Assembly (NCBI GenBank): GCA_030684815.1
Contig: JAUXXQ010000101.1
Location: forward strand, 1 to 64,000
Origin: Methylobacter sp.
Lineage (GTDB): Bacteria > Pseudomonadota > Gammaproteobacteria > Methylococcales > Methylomonadaceae
Length of the DNA stretch: 64,000 nucleotides
Direction of reading: 5' to 3'
The notes under the pieces are model-generated. The model ran no database searches and was not told where the DNA came from. It saw only the letters and a list, made by a program, of their open reading frames with translations. This document shows positions 16,954 to 27,290 of this stretch, in pieces (within the stretch, counting starts at the first letter, position 1; every line of letters starts with the position of its first letter). The translations under genes were made by a program, and so were the position numbers.

Positions 16954-19272
16954 TTAAAGGCTTCGAGCTGCCGCAATCACCGCTTGCCCCAAGGCCAGGC
17001 CGCCGTCGTTCATCGGGTATTGTTGCGGGATTAGCACGCGCTTGCCTTGTTGCTGTAACTGCTCGCTTACGCCTTCTAACAGCAATTTGTTTTGAAAAAC
17101 GCCGCCGCTGAGCGCGATAGTCGTGATGCCGGTTTGCTGGCTCAGTTGCTGCAATAATTCGACCGTTGCGGCAATCAGGCTGTGGTGTATGCGGGCGGCA
17201 ATCTTTGCTTTATCAATATGTTGATGAAGATCGTTTAGCACCGCCAGCCACAAGCCTTGCCAATTGATGATAGACCTGTTTTCGCTATCGCCGATTGTCC
17301 CTGCGTGCGGGTAAGATTGTTCGCCTGCAAACTGCGGCGTTGCCAGTATTTCCAGCGCAATCGCGGCCTGGCCTTCGTAATCGACTTGTTCGCGGTGCAA
17401 ATTCAGCACAGCGGCAAAGGCGTCGAACCAGCGACCGGCGGAAGTGCAGGGCGGCGAGTTAAGGTTTTTGCTGATCATGGCATCGAGCAGAGGTAACGGT
17501 TTGCCTGCTAGAAACTGCATGATGTCAAGACTGCCATAATCGTGTTGCAGCGTTTGCCAATCGAAATAATGCAGTAGTTGAGCATAAGTATTGCGCCACG
17601 GTTCGCGCATGGCCTGAGTGCCGCCGGGCAGGGCAATCGGCTGGAAATGGCCGAGCCGGGTGCAGTTTTTATAATCGCCCAGCAGAAACTCGCCGCCCCA
17701 TAACTCGCCATTTTCGCCCATGCCTAAGCCGTCGAAAATGGCGGCCAACACTGGTTGCGCATCCAGCGCGATTCCGTGTTCGGCCAGACAGGCGGCCAAA
17801 TGGGCATGATGGTGTTGAATCGATATTAAGTTGGCGGCATCGGTTTCGGCCAGCGTTTGCCCGTATTGCGTCGATAAATAGCCGGGATGATGGTCGACAG
17901 CAATGCAGTCGGCTTTGAAGCGGTACAGGTTTTGGTATAGCTCGATGGCGTTGCGGTAATCGTGCTGGACGGCGGCGTTTTCCAGATCGCCGATGTGCTG
18001 GCTGACGATGGCCTGGCCGTTTTTTAACAGACAAAAGCTGTTTTTGAGTTCTGCGCCTGCGGCTAGAAGAGTAACGGCTTGATCGAAGCCAGGGGGCAAC
18101 GCCAGCGCTTCTGGGGCGTAACCGCGCGCGCGGCGTAATAGGCGCATTTTTCCGGCCATCAGCCGCATGACTGAATCGTCCAGCCGGTTGGCGATGTCGC
18201 GGTCATGCAGCAGCAGAGTGTCGGCAATGTCGGCTAATTTTTCCCGCGCTTCGTTGTTGCCTGTGCATTGCGGCTCGTCGCTGATATTGCCGGAAGTCAG
18301 CACGATAGGCGCGTCCAGGTGTTGCAATAACAGTGTGTGCAGCGGCGTGTAGGGCAGCATGAAGCCGAGTTTGTCGTCATTTGGCGCGACGCCGGGCGCG
18401 AGTGTTTCGCCGTGTGCTTTTAACAATACGATGGGGGCGGCTTTGTCGTGCAGCGCTTGGTTTTCCTGCTCATTCAGCAACGCATAGCGGGCAATCATGT
18501 CGGTATCTTTAGCCATTAACGCAAACGGTTTGGCATAACGGCGTTTGCGTTCGCGTAACCGGTTGACGGCATCGGCAGCCAGCGCATTGCAGGCCAGATG
18601 GAAACCGCCCAGGCCTTTGATCGCTATGATATGGCCTTGTTGCAGCAATTTTGCGGCCTGTGTTAGCGGGTCGGTGCTTTCTAGTCGTTGGCCGTGGCTA
18701 TCCTCCAGCCAAACTTTGGGGCCGCAAGCCGGGCAGCAATTGGCCTGGGCGTGAAAACGGCGGTCGGCGGGATCGTCGTATTCCTGCTGGCATTGCTGGC
18801 ACATAGGAAATGCCGCCATGCTGGTGTGGCAGCGGTCGTAAGGTACAGAGCGTATGATGGACAGGCGCGGGCCGCAATGGGTGCAGTTGGTGAAGGGATA
18901 ACGGTAACGGCGGTTTTTGGGATCGGCGATGTCGGCAAGGCAGGCGGGGCAGGTGGCGGCATCGGCAGTAATCGGCGTCTGTATGTTGTGGTCTGAATGG
19001 CTGGCGATGATACGAAAATCGTTGTCTTGCGTTTGGCTATCCAGCGCCTGTACTTCAAGGCTGTCGAGCCTGGCCAACGGCGGCAGTTGCAGCGGTATTT
19101 GCTGGATGAAAGACTCAATATTTTCCGCGCTGCCGAAGGCATGAATCATCACGCCTTGTTCGTCATTCCAGACCGTGCCGGTCAGTTGATGTTGCTTGGC
19201 CAACCGCCAGATTGTCGGCCTAAAGCCTACGCCCTGGACAATGCCGCGAACCCGAATCGCCTTTCCAGACAT
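16954..19272 (-). CDS. hypF: Carbamoyltransferase HypF (NiFe hydrogenase maturation)
   Basis: A 772-residue protein that turns carbamoyl phosphate into a carbamoyl group and hands it to HypE for cyanide ligand synthesis. Domains in order: acylphosphatase (VRGIVQGVGFRP), two zinc fingers (CPACLADIADP..CTHCGP and CQQCQQEY..CCPACGP), a YrdC-like domain, and a Kae1-like domain with HHHAHLAACLAEHG. The start at 19272 overlaps the hypE stop as TAATG, indicating translational coupling. Twelve more codons are open upstream but lie inside hypE. No hydrogenase or other hyp gene is in the window. Confidence 0.95.
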   Translation of the reverse strand: MSGKAIRVRGIVQGVGFRPTIWRLAKQHQLTGTVWNDEQGVMIHAFGSAENIESFIQQIPLQLPPLARLDSLEVQALDSQTQDNDFRIIASHSDHNIQTPITADAATCPACLADIADPKNRRYRYPFTNCTHCGPRLSIIRSVPYDRCHTSMAAFPMCQQCQQEYDDPADRRFHAQANCCPACGPKVWLEDSHGQRLESTDPLTQAAKLLQQGHIIAIKGLGGFHLACNALAADAVNRLRERKRRYAKPFALMAKDTDMIARYALLNEQENQALHDKAAPIVLLKAHGETLAPGVAPNDDKLGFMLPYTPLHTLLLQHLDAPIVLTSGNISDEPQCTGNNEAREKLADIADTLLLHDRDIANRLDDSVMRLMAGKMRLLRRARGYAPEALALPPGFDQAVTLLAAGAELKNSFCLLKNGQAIVSQHIGDLENAAVQHDYRNAIELYQNLYRFKADCIAVDHHPGYLSTQYGQTLAETDAANLISIQHHHAHLAACLAEHGIALDAQPVLAAIFDGLGMGENGELWGGEFLLGDYKNCTRLGHFQPIALPGGTQAMREPWRNTYAQLLHYFDWQTLQHDYGSLDIMQFLAGKPLPLLDAMISKNLNSPPCTSAGRWFDAFAAVLNLHREQVDYEGQAAIALEILATPQFAGEQSYPHAGTIGDSENRSIINWQGLWLAVLNDLHQHIDKAKIAARIHHSLIAATVELLQQLSQQTGITTIALSGGVFQNKLLLEGVSEQLQQQGKRVLIPQQYPMNDGGLALGQAVIAAARSL

Positions 19273-20315
19273 TAACAAATACGCGGTAATTGCTCGCCGA
19301 CCGGCCAATCGACGATGCGCCGTCCGCCGAATGCGGTGGTCATTTGTACAAAATGATGTTCATCGCTAATCACTTCGCCAATTATCGCGGCATCGCGTCC
19401 CAGCGGATGTTGCCGCATCACTGTCAGCAGCGTTTCGGCGGCAGCGGCCGTGCAGATACAGACTAGTTTGCCTTCGTTGGCGACATAGAGCGGATCCAAA
19501 CCCAGAATTTCGCAGGCGGCTTTGACTTCGGCTTTAATCGGAATTTGCGTCTCGTCAATGACCATGCCGACGCCGGATTGCTGCGCCAGTTCGTTTAATG
19601 CGGTCGCCAAACCGCCACGGGTCGGGTCGCGCAAACAACGTATGCCTTCGGGGGCGGCGCTGACCAAATCAGCAACCAGCGTATTCAGCGCGGCAGAATC
19701 GGAAATAATCGTGGTGTCGAATTGCAGGTTTTCCCGTCCGGCCATGATGGCAACGCCATGGTCGCCAATCGAGCCGCTGACTAAAATCGCACAGCCCGGT
19801 TGCGCAAGGTTGCCGGAAATATTGACGCCTTCAGGCACGATGCCGACGCCGGTGGTGGTGATGAACACGCCATCGCCCTTGCCGCGTTCGACCACTTTGG
19901 TGTCGCCGGTAACGACCGGCGTACCGGCGTTTTTGGCGGCGGCGGCCATGCTGATGACGATTTTTTCCAGATCGGCCAGCGGGAAGCCTTCTTCCAGAAT
20001 AAAGCCCGCCGCCAAATACAAAGGCTGTGCGCCGGACATGGACACATCATTGACGGTGCCATGCACGGCCAGCGAGCCGATATTGCCGCCGGGGAAAAAT
20101 AGCGGTGAAATGACGTGTCCGTCGGTGCTGATAACCAGCCGTCCCGCAGGCACGGTAAACAGGGCTTGGTCGTTGCGTTGGCGCAGCAAGTCGTTGTCGA
20201 AATGCTTGATGAATAACTCGTCGATCAGTTGCGCCATGGCGCGGCCGCCACCGCCGTGGCTGAGGTCGACTTTGCCGCTAACTAGATTTAATTTTGTTGT
20301 GTAAGAATTGGGCAT
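19272..20315 (-). CDS. hypE: Carbamoyl dehydratase HypE (NiFe hydrogenase maturation)
   Basis: A 347-residue ATP-dependent dehydratase of the PurM/SelD fold. It converts a carbamoylated C-terminal cysteine into a thiocyanate, the source of the Fe-CN ligands. The C-terminus PRIC provides that cysteine. LSHGGGGRAM near the N-terminus and RDPTRGGLATALNELA are family motifs. The frame extends 21 codons upstream into a repeat element; ATG 20315 (MPNSYTTKLN) fits better. A repeat of the TTAGGTGATTTCC type ends 39 bp upstream, so the promoter is either inside or beyond that element. Confidence 0.95.
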   Translation of the reverse strand: MPNSYTTKLNLVSGKVDLSHGGGGRAMAQLIDELFIKHFDNDLLRQRNDQALFTVPAGRLVISTDGHVISPLFFPGGNIGSLAVHGTVNDVSMSGAQPLYLAAGFILEEGFPLADLEKIVISMAAAAKNAGTPVVTGDTKVVERGKGDGVFITTTGVGIVPEGVNISGNLAQPGCAILVSGSIGDHGVAIMAGRENLQFDTTIISDSAALNTLVADLVSAAPEGIRCLRDPTRGGLATALNELAQQSGVGMVIDETQIPIKAEVKAACEILGLDPLYVANEGKLVCICTAAAAETLLTVMRQHPLGRDAAIIGEVISDEHHFVQMTTAFGGRRIVDWPVGEQLPRIC

Positions 20316-20353
20316 GGGAATGATTTTTGTGTGGTTTGTCTTGTTGGCATCGT

Positions 20354-20775
20354 TTAGGTGATTTCCGAGAAACAACATCCTTTAATGGGCACCCATCTTT
20401 ATACACAAGTAGCTACGGGCTGTCGTCATTCCGGAGATTCTTGTCTGGCGTAACCGTGAAACAGGCTGAACTGCAGACCTTCCTGTTTTAAAAAACCTGG
20501 AAGGTCTAACTTGCTTCGCCCTAAATAGTTGGCTGTTTCAGGATGTGTATAACGGCGAGTAATGAAAAAAGTTGGTAACTGCTCAGTCACCAGTAAAAAA
20601 TAATTAAATGGAATTCGGCAATTACCCCTGTATCCCTGCAGTCGACGGATTACAGAGATTTTTTAAAATATACCGTACTTTATCAGTGATTATCCGTTTG
20701 ATCAGTGCCATCCGTGTTCTATTTCCGTTTTCACTGAGTAGTTACAAAAATTGTCTTGTTCAGGAAACCACCTAA
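20354..20775. repeat. Composite repeat with TTAGGTGRTTTCC ends (422 bp)
   Basis: TTAGGTGATTTCC at 20354 and GGAAACCACCTAA at 20763-20775 form the inverted ends. Other copies are about 140 bp, so this one has gained sequence. Inside are a diverged copy of the AGACCTTCC hairpin (20475-20507) and, at about 20695-20748, a half copy of a second family (GCCATCCGTGTTCTATTTCC, CACTGAGTAGTTAC). No gene is seen here. It fills most of the gap between hypE and the small gene at 20973. Confidence 0.65.
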
Positions 20776-20792
20776 TTTGCCGACCTTTAAAA

Positions 20793-20831
20793 ACAACCTG
20801 GATTGCCGATAAAAAGCAATAGGGAGGTTGT
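20793..20831 (+). promoter_or_regulatory. Stem-loop ahead of a small gene
   Basis: ACAACCT and AGGTTGT pair, with an inner ATTGC/GCAAT stem. A possible GACC/GGTC-like extension lies outside. It is followed by an AT-rich 140-bp stretch leading to the gene at 20973, so it may be a structured leader, a terminator from upstream or part of a small RNA. Function is not evident. Confidence 0.3.
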
Positions 20832-20972
20832 CGGTTTATTGTCACCCTCCAAGCAAAAAATACATAAAAAATCGCTAACATTATGTCGTAAAAGGATATT
20901 TTTTAAATCGGCATTTTTTATGCTGGGTACTTTAAGGGTATCTTTTAATTAACAGTTTTTTGGAGAACGACA

Positions 20973-21176
20973 ATGGCAACACAATATACCAACACAGCAG
21001 ATTCATCTTGGACAGTATTTGTTGAAATATTAAGCGACGAATTCACTGCGAGAACCGGATTTGGGGTTTATGCGCACATCACGCCAGTCGATGTTGACCA
21101 AGCCTATCAGGCATATCAACAGCGCAATGCATCGATGCGGCTGTTCGTCCGCGATTATGTCCGGTCTTATGTTTAG
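20973..21176 (+). CDS. Small protein of unknown function (67 aa)
   Basis: I do not recognise this protein. It has a good ribosome site (TTGGAG, 7 nt before ATG), balanced codon use and a clear stop, so it looks real. The sequence is soluble, without signal peptide or membrane span, and ends in an amphipathic aromatic and Arg-rich helix (MRLFVRDYVRSYV). The middle, TGFGVYAHITPVDVDQAYQAY, may be a small alpha/beta unit. It is monocistronic, with a long AT-rich leader and an upstream stem-loop, and faces a convergent deacetylase gene. Confidence 0.6.
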   Translation: MATQYTNTADSSWTVFVEILSDEFTARTGFGVYAHITPVDVDQAYQAYQQRNASMRLFVRDYVRSYV

Positions 21177-21239
21177 ATTCGTATCTGACACATTTGACTC
21201 AATACAGGGCAGTTTATCTTTTGCAGGTTAGCTTATCCG

Positions 21240-22166
21240 CTAACCTGCCATCAGTGCCTTAATATGGATGGCGGCGCTCGCTGCCAATGCATTGAGATTA
21301 TAACCGCCTTCCAGCGCTGAAATAATCCGCCCATGACAATAGCTGTCGGCAATACCCATAAGCTCCTGGGTAATCCAGGCAAAATCAGCTTCAACCAAAC
21401 CAATAGATGCCAACGGGTCATCTTTGTGCGCATCAAAGCCCGCTGAAATCAGCAGCAGCTCGGGTTTGAACTTTTCCAGCGCAGGTAAAATAATACGCCT
21501 GTATTTCTGCCTGAACTCATTGCCTGAATCGCCTGCGGCCAGCGGCACATTGATGATGTTACCGGCGCCGGTTTCTTCCGGGTATCCGGTGCCGGGATAA
21601 TGCGGCATTTCATGGCTGGAAGCGTAAAGCACATTGGGCTGATGGTAAAAAGCCGCCTGTGTTCCGTTGCCGTGATGGACATCAAAATCAACAATGGCGA
21701 TACGCTCAAGTTGGTGATGTTGCTGCGCATAAGCGGCGGCAATGGCAATATTGTTGAACAGGCAAAAACCCATGGCTAAGGCCGGTTCGGCATGATGCCC
21801 AGGCGGGCGTACCGCGCAAAAGGCATTGTCCGCTGTACCGGCCAACACGTTGTCAACAGCATCGCACACAGCGCCTACAGCGCGAAATGCGGCTTTTCCA
21901 GAGCCGGTCGACAACACCGTATCCTGATCCAAATAATGCGTGCCTTGCTCGGGAATGGCCGCAACGATGGCGTTAATATGAAACTGCGGATGAATCAGCC
22001 GGACTTGCTGTTCGCTGCCGAGTGGCGGATTTTGCCTGATTAAACCGGCAAAATCTTGCCCGGACACAGCCCTGTCTATGTAGGCGATCCGATCCGGGCA
22101 TTCAGGATGGCCTGCGCCGGTTTGATGAAAAAGAAAATCAGGGTGGCTGTAATAAAGTGTCTTCAT
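21240..22166 (-). CDS. Histone deacetylase-like amidohydrolase
   Basis: A 308-residue zinc amidohydrolase of the class II HDAC/AcuC/acetylpolyamine amidohydrolase group. The catalytic His pair is in RPPGHHAE; zinc ligands are in DFDVHHGNGTQ and AGFDAHKDDPL, and the transition-state Tyr is in EGGYN. The fold is complete and of typical length. Bacterial members remove acetyl or other acyl groups from lysines or polyamines. The natural substrate is unknown, though a PatZ-type acetyltransferase in the same window makes protein deacetylation a reasonable idea. It appears monocistronic. Confidence 0.88.
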   Translation of the reverse strand: MKTLYYSHPDFLFHQTGAGHPECPDRIAYIDRAVSGQDFAGLIRQNPPLGSEQQVRLIHPQFHINAIVAAIPEQGTHYLDQDTVLSTGSGKAAFRAVGAVCDAVDNVLAGTADNAFCAVRPPGHHAEPALAMGFCLFNNIAIAAAYAQQHHQLERIAIVDFDVHHGNGTQAAFYHQPNVLYASSHEMPHYPGTGYPEETGAGNIINVPLAAGDSGNEFRQKYRRIILPALEKFKPELLLISAGFDAHKDDPLASIGLVEADFAWITQELMGIADSYCHGRIISALEGGYNLNALAASAAIHIKALMAG

Positions 22167-22216
22167 TTGGCCTCGCTTAGCTAACCAAGATGGCTCCCTG
22201 CAAATGCCCGGGAATT

Positions 22217-22366
22217 GTCCACGCTTATCACGAAAACGGGTAACTTCCCATTACCCCATAGGCAGTATTCAATATCTAAACACTGAATTGTTTTATTTAC
22301 CACGAGGGCGCGAAGTTTCATTCTTCGTGCCCTTCGCGATTAAGCGTGGGCTCTATTTTTCTACAG
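22217..22366. repeat. Internal part of a TTAGGTGATTTCC-family repeat, inverted arrangement
   Basis: GTCCACGCTTATCACGAAAA at the left faces GCGATTAAGCGTGGGCTCTA at the right; both are core pieces of the family in opposite orientation. Between them is GGGTAACTTCCCATTACC, also seen at about 8816, and an imperfect hairpin around CGAAGTTTCATTCTTCG. The terminal TTAGG ends are not found. The element occupies most of the gap between the deacetylase-like gene and ispA. Confidence 0.5.
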
Positions 22367-22395
22367 TGGGCGGATAAAAATGGGCAAGATGCGGG

Positions 22396-23292
22396 TTAAT
22401 GGTCGCGCTGAATGATATAAAGCGACAAATCGCGCAATAAATCGGCTTCGCTGCCGAAAATGCTCAGGTTGTCCAAGGCTTGTTCATGCAGTTCCTGCGC
22501 TTTTTGTTTGGCGCCGACCAGGCCTAATAGGGAGGGGTAGGTGGGTTTGTTGTTGTCTTGGTCTTTACCCTGGGTTTTACCCAAAGTTGCGGTGTCGCTT
22601 TCTTGGTCGAGGATGTCGTCTTTGACCTGGAACGACAGACCGATGCACTTGGCGTAATTGTCCAGTTTCTTGGCAATATTGGGGTCTATATCGGCTTTTG
22701 CCAGTGTCGCCATGTTGACGCTGGCGCGGATCAGCGCGCCGGTTTTGTGGATATGCATGTTTTCCAGTTCGGGCAGGGTCAGGCTAGTCCCGACCGATTC
22801 CAAATCAATCGCTTGGCCGCCGACCATGCCTTGCGAGCCGCTGGCTTTGCTTAAAATGGTGATCATTTTCAAGCGGTTTTCCGCGCTTGCAGTGATGCCG
22901 GGGTCATTGGCGAGTATTTCAAAGGCCAAGGCTTGCAGCGCATCGCCGGTTAAAATCGCGGTGGCTTCATCAAAGGCTACGTGGCAAGTGGCTTTGCCGC
23001 GTCTGAGTTCGTCATCATCCATAGCTGGAAGGTCGTCGTGGATCAGCGAATAAACATGGATAAATTCGACCGCACAAGCTGGGCCATCCAGTGTTTCCGG
23101 GGCAAGCCCCAATACTTTTCCGGTGCAATAGGTCAGCATCGGGCGCATCCGTTTGCCGCCGTCCAAGGTGCTGTAACGCATGGCCAAATGCAGTTTTTTC
23201 GGCAGGATGTTGTCACTGGGCAGGCGGGCATCCAGTGCCCTTTCCACACGGTTTTGACAAAAATCAAGATAGTCTTTTAACGCATTACTCAT
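22396..23292 (-). CDS. ispA: (2E,6E)-farnesyl diphosphate synthase
   Basis: A 298-residue short-chain prenyltransferase that condenses isopentenyl diphosphate to C15. The first Asp-rich motif is [19 protein letters not shown] and the second is [22 protein letters not shown] and GGQAIDL are also present. ATG 23292 ([13 protein letters not shown]) overlaps the xseB stop in ATGAGTAA, a coupled arrangement usual for xseB-ispA. The open frame runs 13 codons further but inside xseB. dxs, often next, is not here; a repeat lies downstream. Confidence 0.95.
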   Translation of the reverse strand: MSNALKDYLDFCQNRVERALDARLPSDNILPKKLHLAMRYSTLDGGKRMRPMLTYCTGKVLGLAPETLDGPACAVEFIHVYSLIHDDLPAMDDDELRRGKATCHVAFDEATAILTGDALQALAFEILANDPGITASAENRLKMITILSKASGSQGMVGGQAIDLESVGTSLTLPELENMHIHKTGALIRASVNMATLAKADIDPNIAKKLDNYAKCIGLSFQVKDDILDQESDTATLGKTQGKDQDNNKPTYPSLLGLVGAKQKAQELHEQALDNLSIFGSEADLLRDLSLYIIQRDH

Positions 23293-23518
23293 CGGTAAAT
23301 GGCTCCAGGGTTTGAGTGCCGTTTTTTTCAATTAAAATTTGAACTTTCTGCTCGGCCTCTTGTAGGGCTTTTTGACAGGTGCGGGTCAGGTTAACCCCGC
23401 GCTCAAATGACGTTAACGATTCTTCCAGCGAAAGTTCGCCTTGTTCAAGTTGATTAACCAGTTGTTCAAGTTCGGCGAGGGAGTCTTCGAATAAAGTCGG
23501 GGGTTTCTTTTTCGGCAT
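23285..23518 (-). CDS. xseB: Exodeoxyribonuclease VII small subunit
   Basis: A 77-residue helical protein that assembles with XseA into the single-strand nuclease exonuclease VII. The pattern [30 protein letters not shown] is diagnostic; SLAELEQLV and GELSLEESL define it best. ATG 23518 ([10 protein letters not shown]) is the natural start; an upstream one lies in repeat-bordering sequence. It overlaps ispA by 8 bp and diverges from parE. Confidence 0.95.
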   Translation of the reverse strand: MPKKKPPTLFEDSLAELEQLVNQLEQGELSLEESLTSFERGVNLTRTCQKALQEAEQKVQILIEKNGTQTLEPFTDE

Positions 23519-23547
23519 GAGATAAAAATATTTAGTTTCGGAAAAAT

Positions 23548-23643
23548 AGAACACGGATGGCACAGATTTTAACTGATGGCTGCGGATAACAACATGGTTT
23601 TAAAATCCGTTTAAATCCGTCTAATCTGTGGCATCCGTGTTCT
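23548..23643. repeat. Inverted-repeat element of the AGAACACGGATG family (96 bp)
   Basis: 21-bp arms, AGAACACGGATGGCACAGAT plus T and its complement with a single mismatch, sit at 23548-23568 and 23623-23643. The interior has two direct AAATCCGTTT-like blocks. Related sequence is at about 20695-20748 and 46784-46925. It lies between divergent xseB and parE and leaves 77 bp for the parE promoter. Confidence 0.7.
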
Positions 23644-23720
23644 ATTGTCCTATTAATGATACGATGTATAGCTTAAATGCAGCATTATATATGAATTTGA
23701 ATTGTGAGTGATTAGGAAGT

Positions 23721-25613
23721 ATGAGCAACGAATATAACGCATCGGCTATTGAAGTTTTAAGCGGATTGGAGCCGGTACGCAAGCGCCCCGGCATGTACAC
23801 GGACACGACACGGCCCAACCATTTGGTGCAGGAAGTTGTCGATAACAGCGTTGATGAGGCGATGGCGGGTCATGCCTCGGTTATTGATGTGGTGTTGTAT
23901 AAAGACGGCTCGGTGCTGGTCAGCGACAATGGCCGGGGTATGCCGGTCGATATTCATCCCGAACAGGGCATTCCCGGTGTTGAAGTGATTTTGACCCAGC
24001 TCCATGCGGGCGGCAAGTTCTCCAATAAAAACTACCAGTTTTCCGGCGGCTTGCACGGTGTCGGTGTGTCTGTGGTCAATGCCTTGTCGGCCAAGTTGGA
24101 TATAGAGGTCAAACGGAACGGCAAAATTTACCAAATGGAGTATGCCGATGGCGAAAAACAAACTGAGCTGATTGAGACCGGCACGGTCGGCAAAAACAAT
24201 ACCGGCACGTCTATCCGTTTTTGGCCGAATGAAAAATATTTCGATTCCAATAAAGTATCGGTGTTAAAGCTCAAGCACGTATTGCGCGCCAAGGCGGTGT
24301 TATGTCCGGGTCTGAAAATTTCGCTGAAAGTCGATCAAACCGACGAAGAGTATTTTTGGTGTTATCAGGATGGGCTAAAAGAATACTTGCTCGACCGCAT
24401 CGGTGATATTGATTACTGCCCCGAACACCCGTTTATGGGCAACATGGCGGCCAATCACGAAGCGGTTGAATGGGGCATTGTCTGGGCGCTTGAAAATCCG
24501 GCGGAAGTGCTGGCCGAAAGTTATGTGAATCTGGTGCCGACCGCGCAAGGCGGAACCCACGTTAACGGCTTGCGTGCAGGTCTGACCGAGGCCATGCGCG
24601 AGTTTTGCGACATCCGCAATATTCTGCCGCGCGGCGTTAAAGTCGCGCCGGAAGATGTCTGGGAAAACTGCCATTTCGTGCTGTCGGTCAAACTGGAAGA
24701 CCCGCAGTTTTCCGGGCAAACCAAGGAGCGCTTGAGTTCCCGCGAATGCGTGGCTTTTGTCTCCGGCGTGGCGAAAGACAGCTTCAGCTTGTGGCTGAAC
24801 CAGCATCCTGCTGAAGGCGAGAAAATCGCCGAAATCATCATTTCCAGTGCGCAAAAGCGGCTGCGTTCCAACAAAAAAATCATCCGTAAAAAAATCACTT
24901 CAGGCCCTGCGTTGCCGGGCAAATTGGCTGATTGTTCGGCGCAGGATTTATCCCGTACTGAATTGTTTTTGGTTGAAGGCGATTCGGCGGGCGGTTCGGC
25001 TAAGCAGGCGCGGGAACGCGATTTTCAGGCGATTATGCCGTTGCGCGGCAAGATTTTGAATACCTGGGAAGTCGAATCCGCACAGGTGATGGCGTCGCAG
25101 GAAGTCCATGATATTGCCGTGGCTTTGGGCATAGAGCCAGGTTCGTCTGATTTGCAGAATTTGCGTTACGGCAAGGTGTGCATCCTGGCCGATGCCGATT
25201 CCGACGGCAACCATATCGCCACGCTGATTTGCGCGTTGTTTTATCAGCATTTCAAAGCACTGGTTGAAGCCGGCCATGTCTTTGTCGCGATGCCGCCGTT
25301 GTACCGGATTGATGTCGGCAAACGGGTGTTTTATGCGCTGGATGAAGCGGAGCGCCAAGGCGTGTTAGATCGCATCGCCGCCGAAAAACTCAAAGGCCAG
25401 ATTAATGTACAGCGCTTTAAAGGTTTGGGTGAGATGAATCCGAGCCAACTTCGGGAAACCACGATGAACCCGGACACCCGTAGGCTAGTGCAATTGACGG
25501 TTGCTGAAGATGACGATACCCGAGGCCAGCTGGATTTGTTGTTGGCTAAAAAACGCTCGCAAGACCGGAAAGTGTGGCTGGAAACCAAGGGTAATTTGGC
25601 TGATATTGTTTAG
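23721..25613 (+). CDS. parE: DNA topoisomerase IV subunit B
   Basis: A 630-residue type IIA topoisomerase ATPase subunit that, with ParC, decatenates daughter chromosomes. The GHKL ATPase shows EVVDNSVDEAMAG, DNGRGMPVDIHPE and GGLHGVGVSVVNALS. The Toprim domain has EGDSAGGSA at about residue 419 and DADSDGNH at about 490. Length about 630 and FQAIMPLRGKILNTWEV distinguish ParE from the longer GyrB. AGGAAGT precedes the ATG. parC is not in the window. Confidence 0.95.
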   Translation: MSNEYNASAIEVLSGLEPVRKRPGMYTDTTRPNHLVQEVVDNSVDEAMAGHASVIDVVLYKDGSVLVSDNGRGMPVDIHPEQGIPGVEVILTQLHAGGKFSNKNYQFSGGLHGVGVSVVNALSAKLDIEVKRNGKIYQMEYADGEKQTELIETGTVGKNNTGTSIRFWPNEKYFDSNKVSVLKLKHVLRAKAVLCPGLKISLKVDQTDEEYFWCYQDGLKEYLLDRIGDIDYCPEHPFMGNMAANHEAVEWGIVWALENPAEVLAESYVNLVPTAQGGTHVNGLRAGLTEAMREFCDIRNILPRGVKVAPEDVWENCHFVLSVKLEDPQFSGQTKERLSSRECVAFVSGVAKDSFSLWLNQHPAEGEKIAEIIISSAQKRLRSNKKIIRKKITSGPALPGKLADCSAQDLSRTELFLVEGDSAGGSAKQARERDFQAIMPLRGKILNTWEVESAQVMASQEVHDIAVALGIEPGSSDLQNLRYGKVCILADADSDGNHIATLICALFYQHFKALVEAGHVFVAMPPLYRIDVGKRVFYALDEAERQGVLDRIAAEKLKGQINVQRFKGLGEMNPSQLRETTMNPDTRRLVQLTVAEDDDTRGQLDLLLAKKRSQDRKVWLETKGNLADIV

Positions 25614-26849
<1,236 letters not shown>

Positions 26850-26905
26850 TGGCGAACTTTTTTAATGGCTACACTTTTTTATAATAATAAATTACGAGGA
26901 TAACT

Positions 26906-27256
26906 ATGAGTTTTTTTATGTCTGATGCGCTAGCCGCAGCGGCGCCTGCCGCCCAATCACCCGGCATCGAGGGTATGCTGTTTCCGTTGGGAATATTGGT
27001 GTTTTTTTACTTCTTGTTTTTGCGTCCGCAATCCAAGCGCGCCAAAGAAAAAAAGGAAATGATAGCCAAGATAACCAAAGGTGCCGAAGTGGTCACTTCC
27101 GGTGGCATTTTGGGTAAGATCGTTGATCTGGATGATAATTTCGTCAAAATCGAAATCTGCGACAATACCTTTATTCAAGTACAGCGGCATAATATCGAAA
27201 CGATGATGCCGAAAGGAACTTACAAGGCGATCACCAAAAAAGTCGTTAAAGTTTAA
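26906..27256 (+). CDS. yajC: Sec translocon accessory protein YajC
   Basis: A 116-residue inner-membrane protein with one transmembrane segment (GMLFPLGILVFFYFLFL) followed by RPQSKRAKEKKEM and a small cytoplasmic domain (GAEVVTSGGILGKIVDL). It joins SecDF in the holotranslocon and also associates with AcrB in E. coli. ACGAGG precedes the ATG, and TATAAT-like sequence lies about 30 bp upstream. It starts 56 bp after tgt. Confidence 0.95.
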   Translation: MSFFMSDALAAAAPAAQSPGIEGMLFPLGILVFFYFLFLRPQSKRAKEKKEMIAKITKGAEVVTSGGILGKIVDLDDNFVKIEICDNTFIQVQRHNIETMMPKGTYKAITKKVVKV

Positions 27257-27290
27257 TATTCAGGACATCGTTAAATTGTTGGAATAACAC

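Noticed and set aside
20316-20378. Longer hypE N-terminus beginning MLFLGNHLND
   Set aside because: The extra codons are encoded partly by the repeat element; the family start is at 20315.
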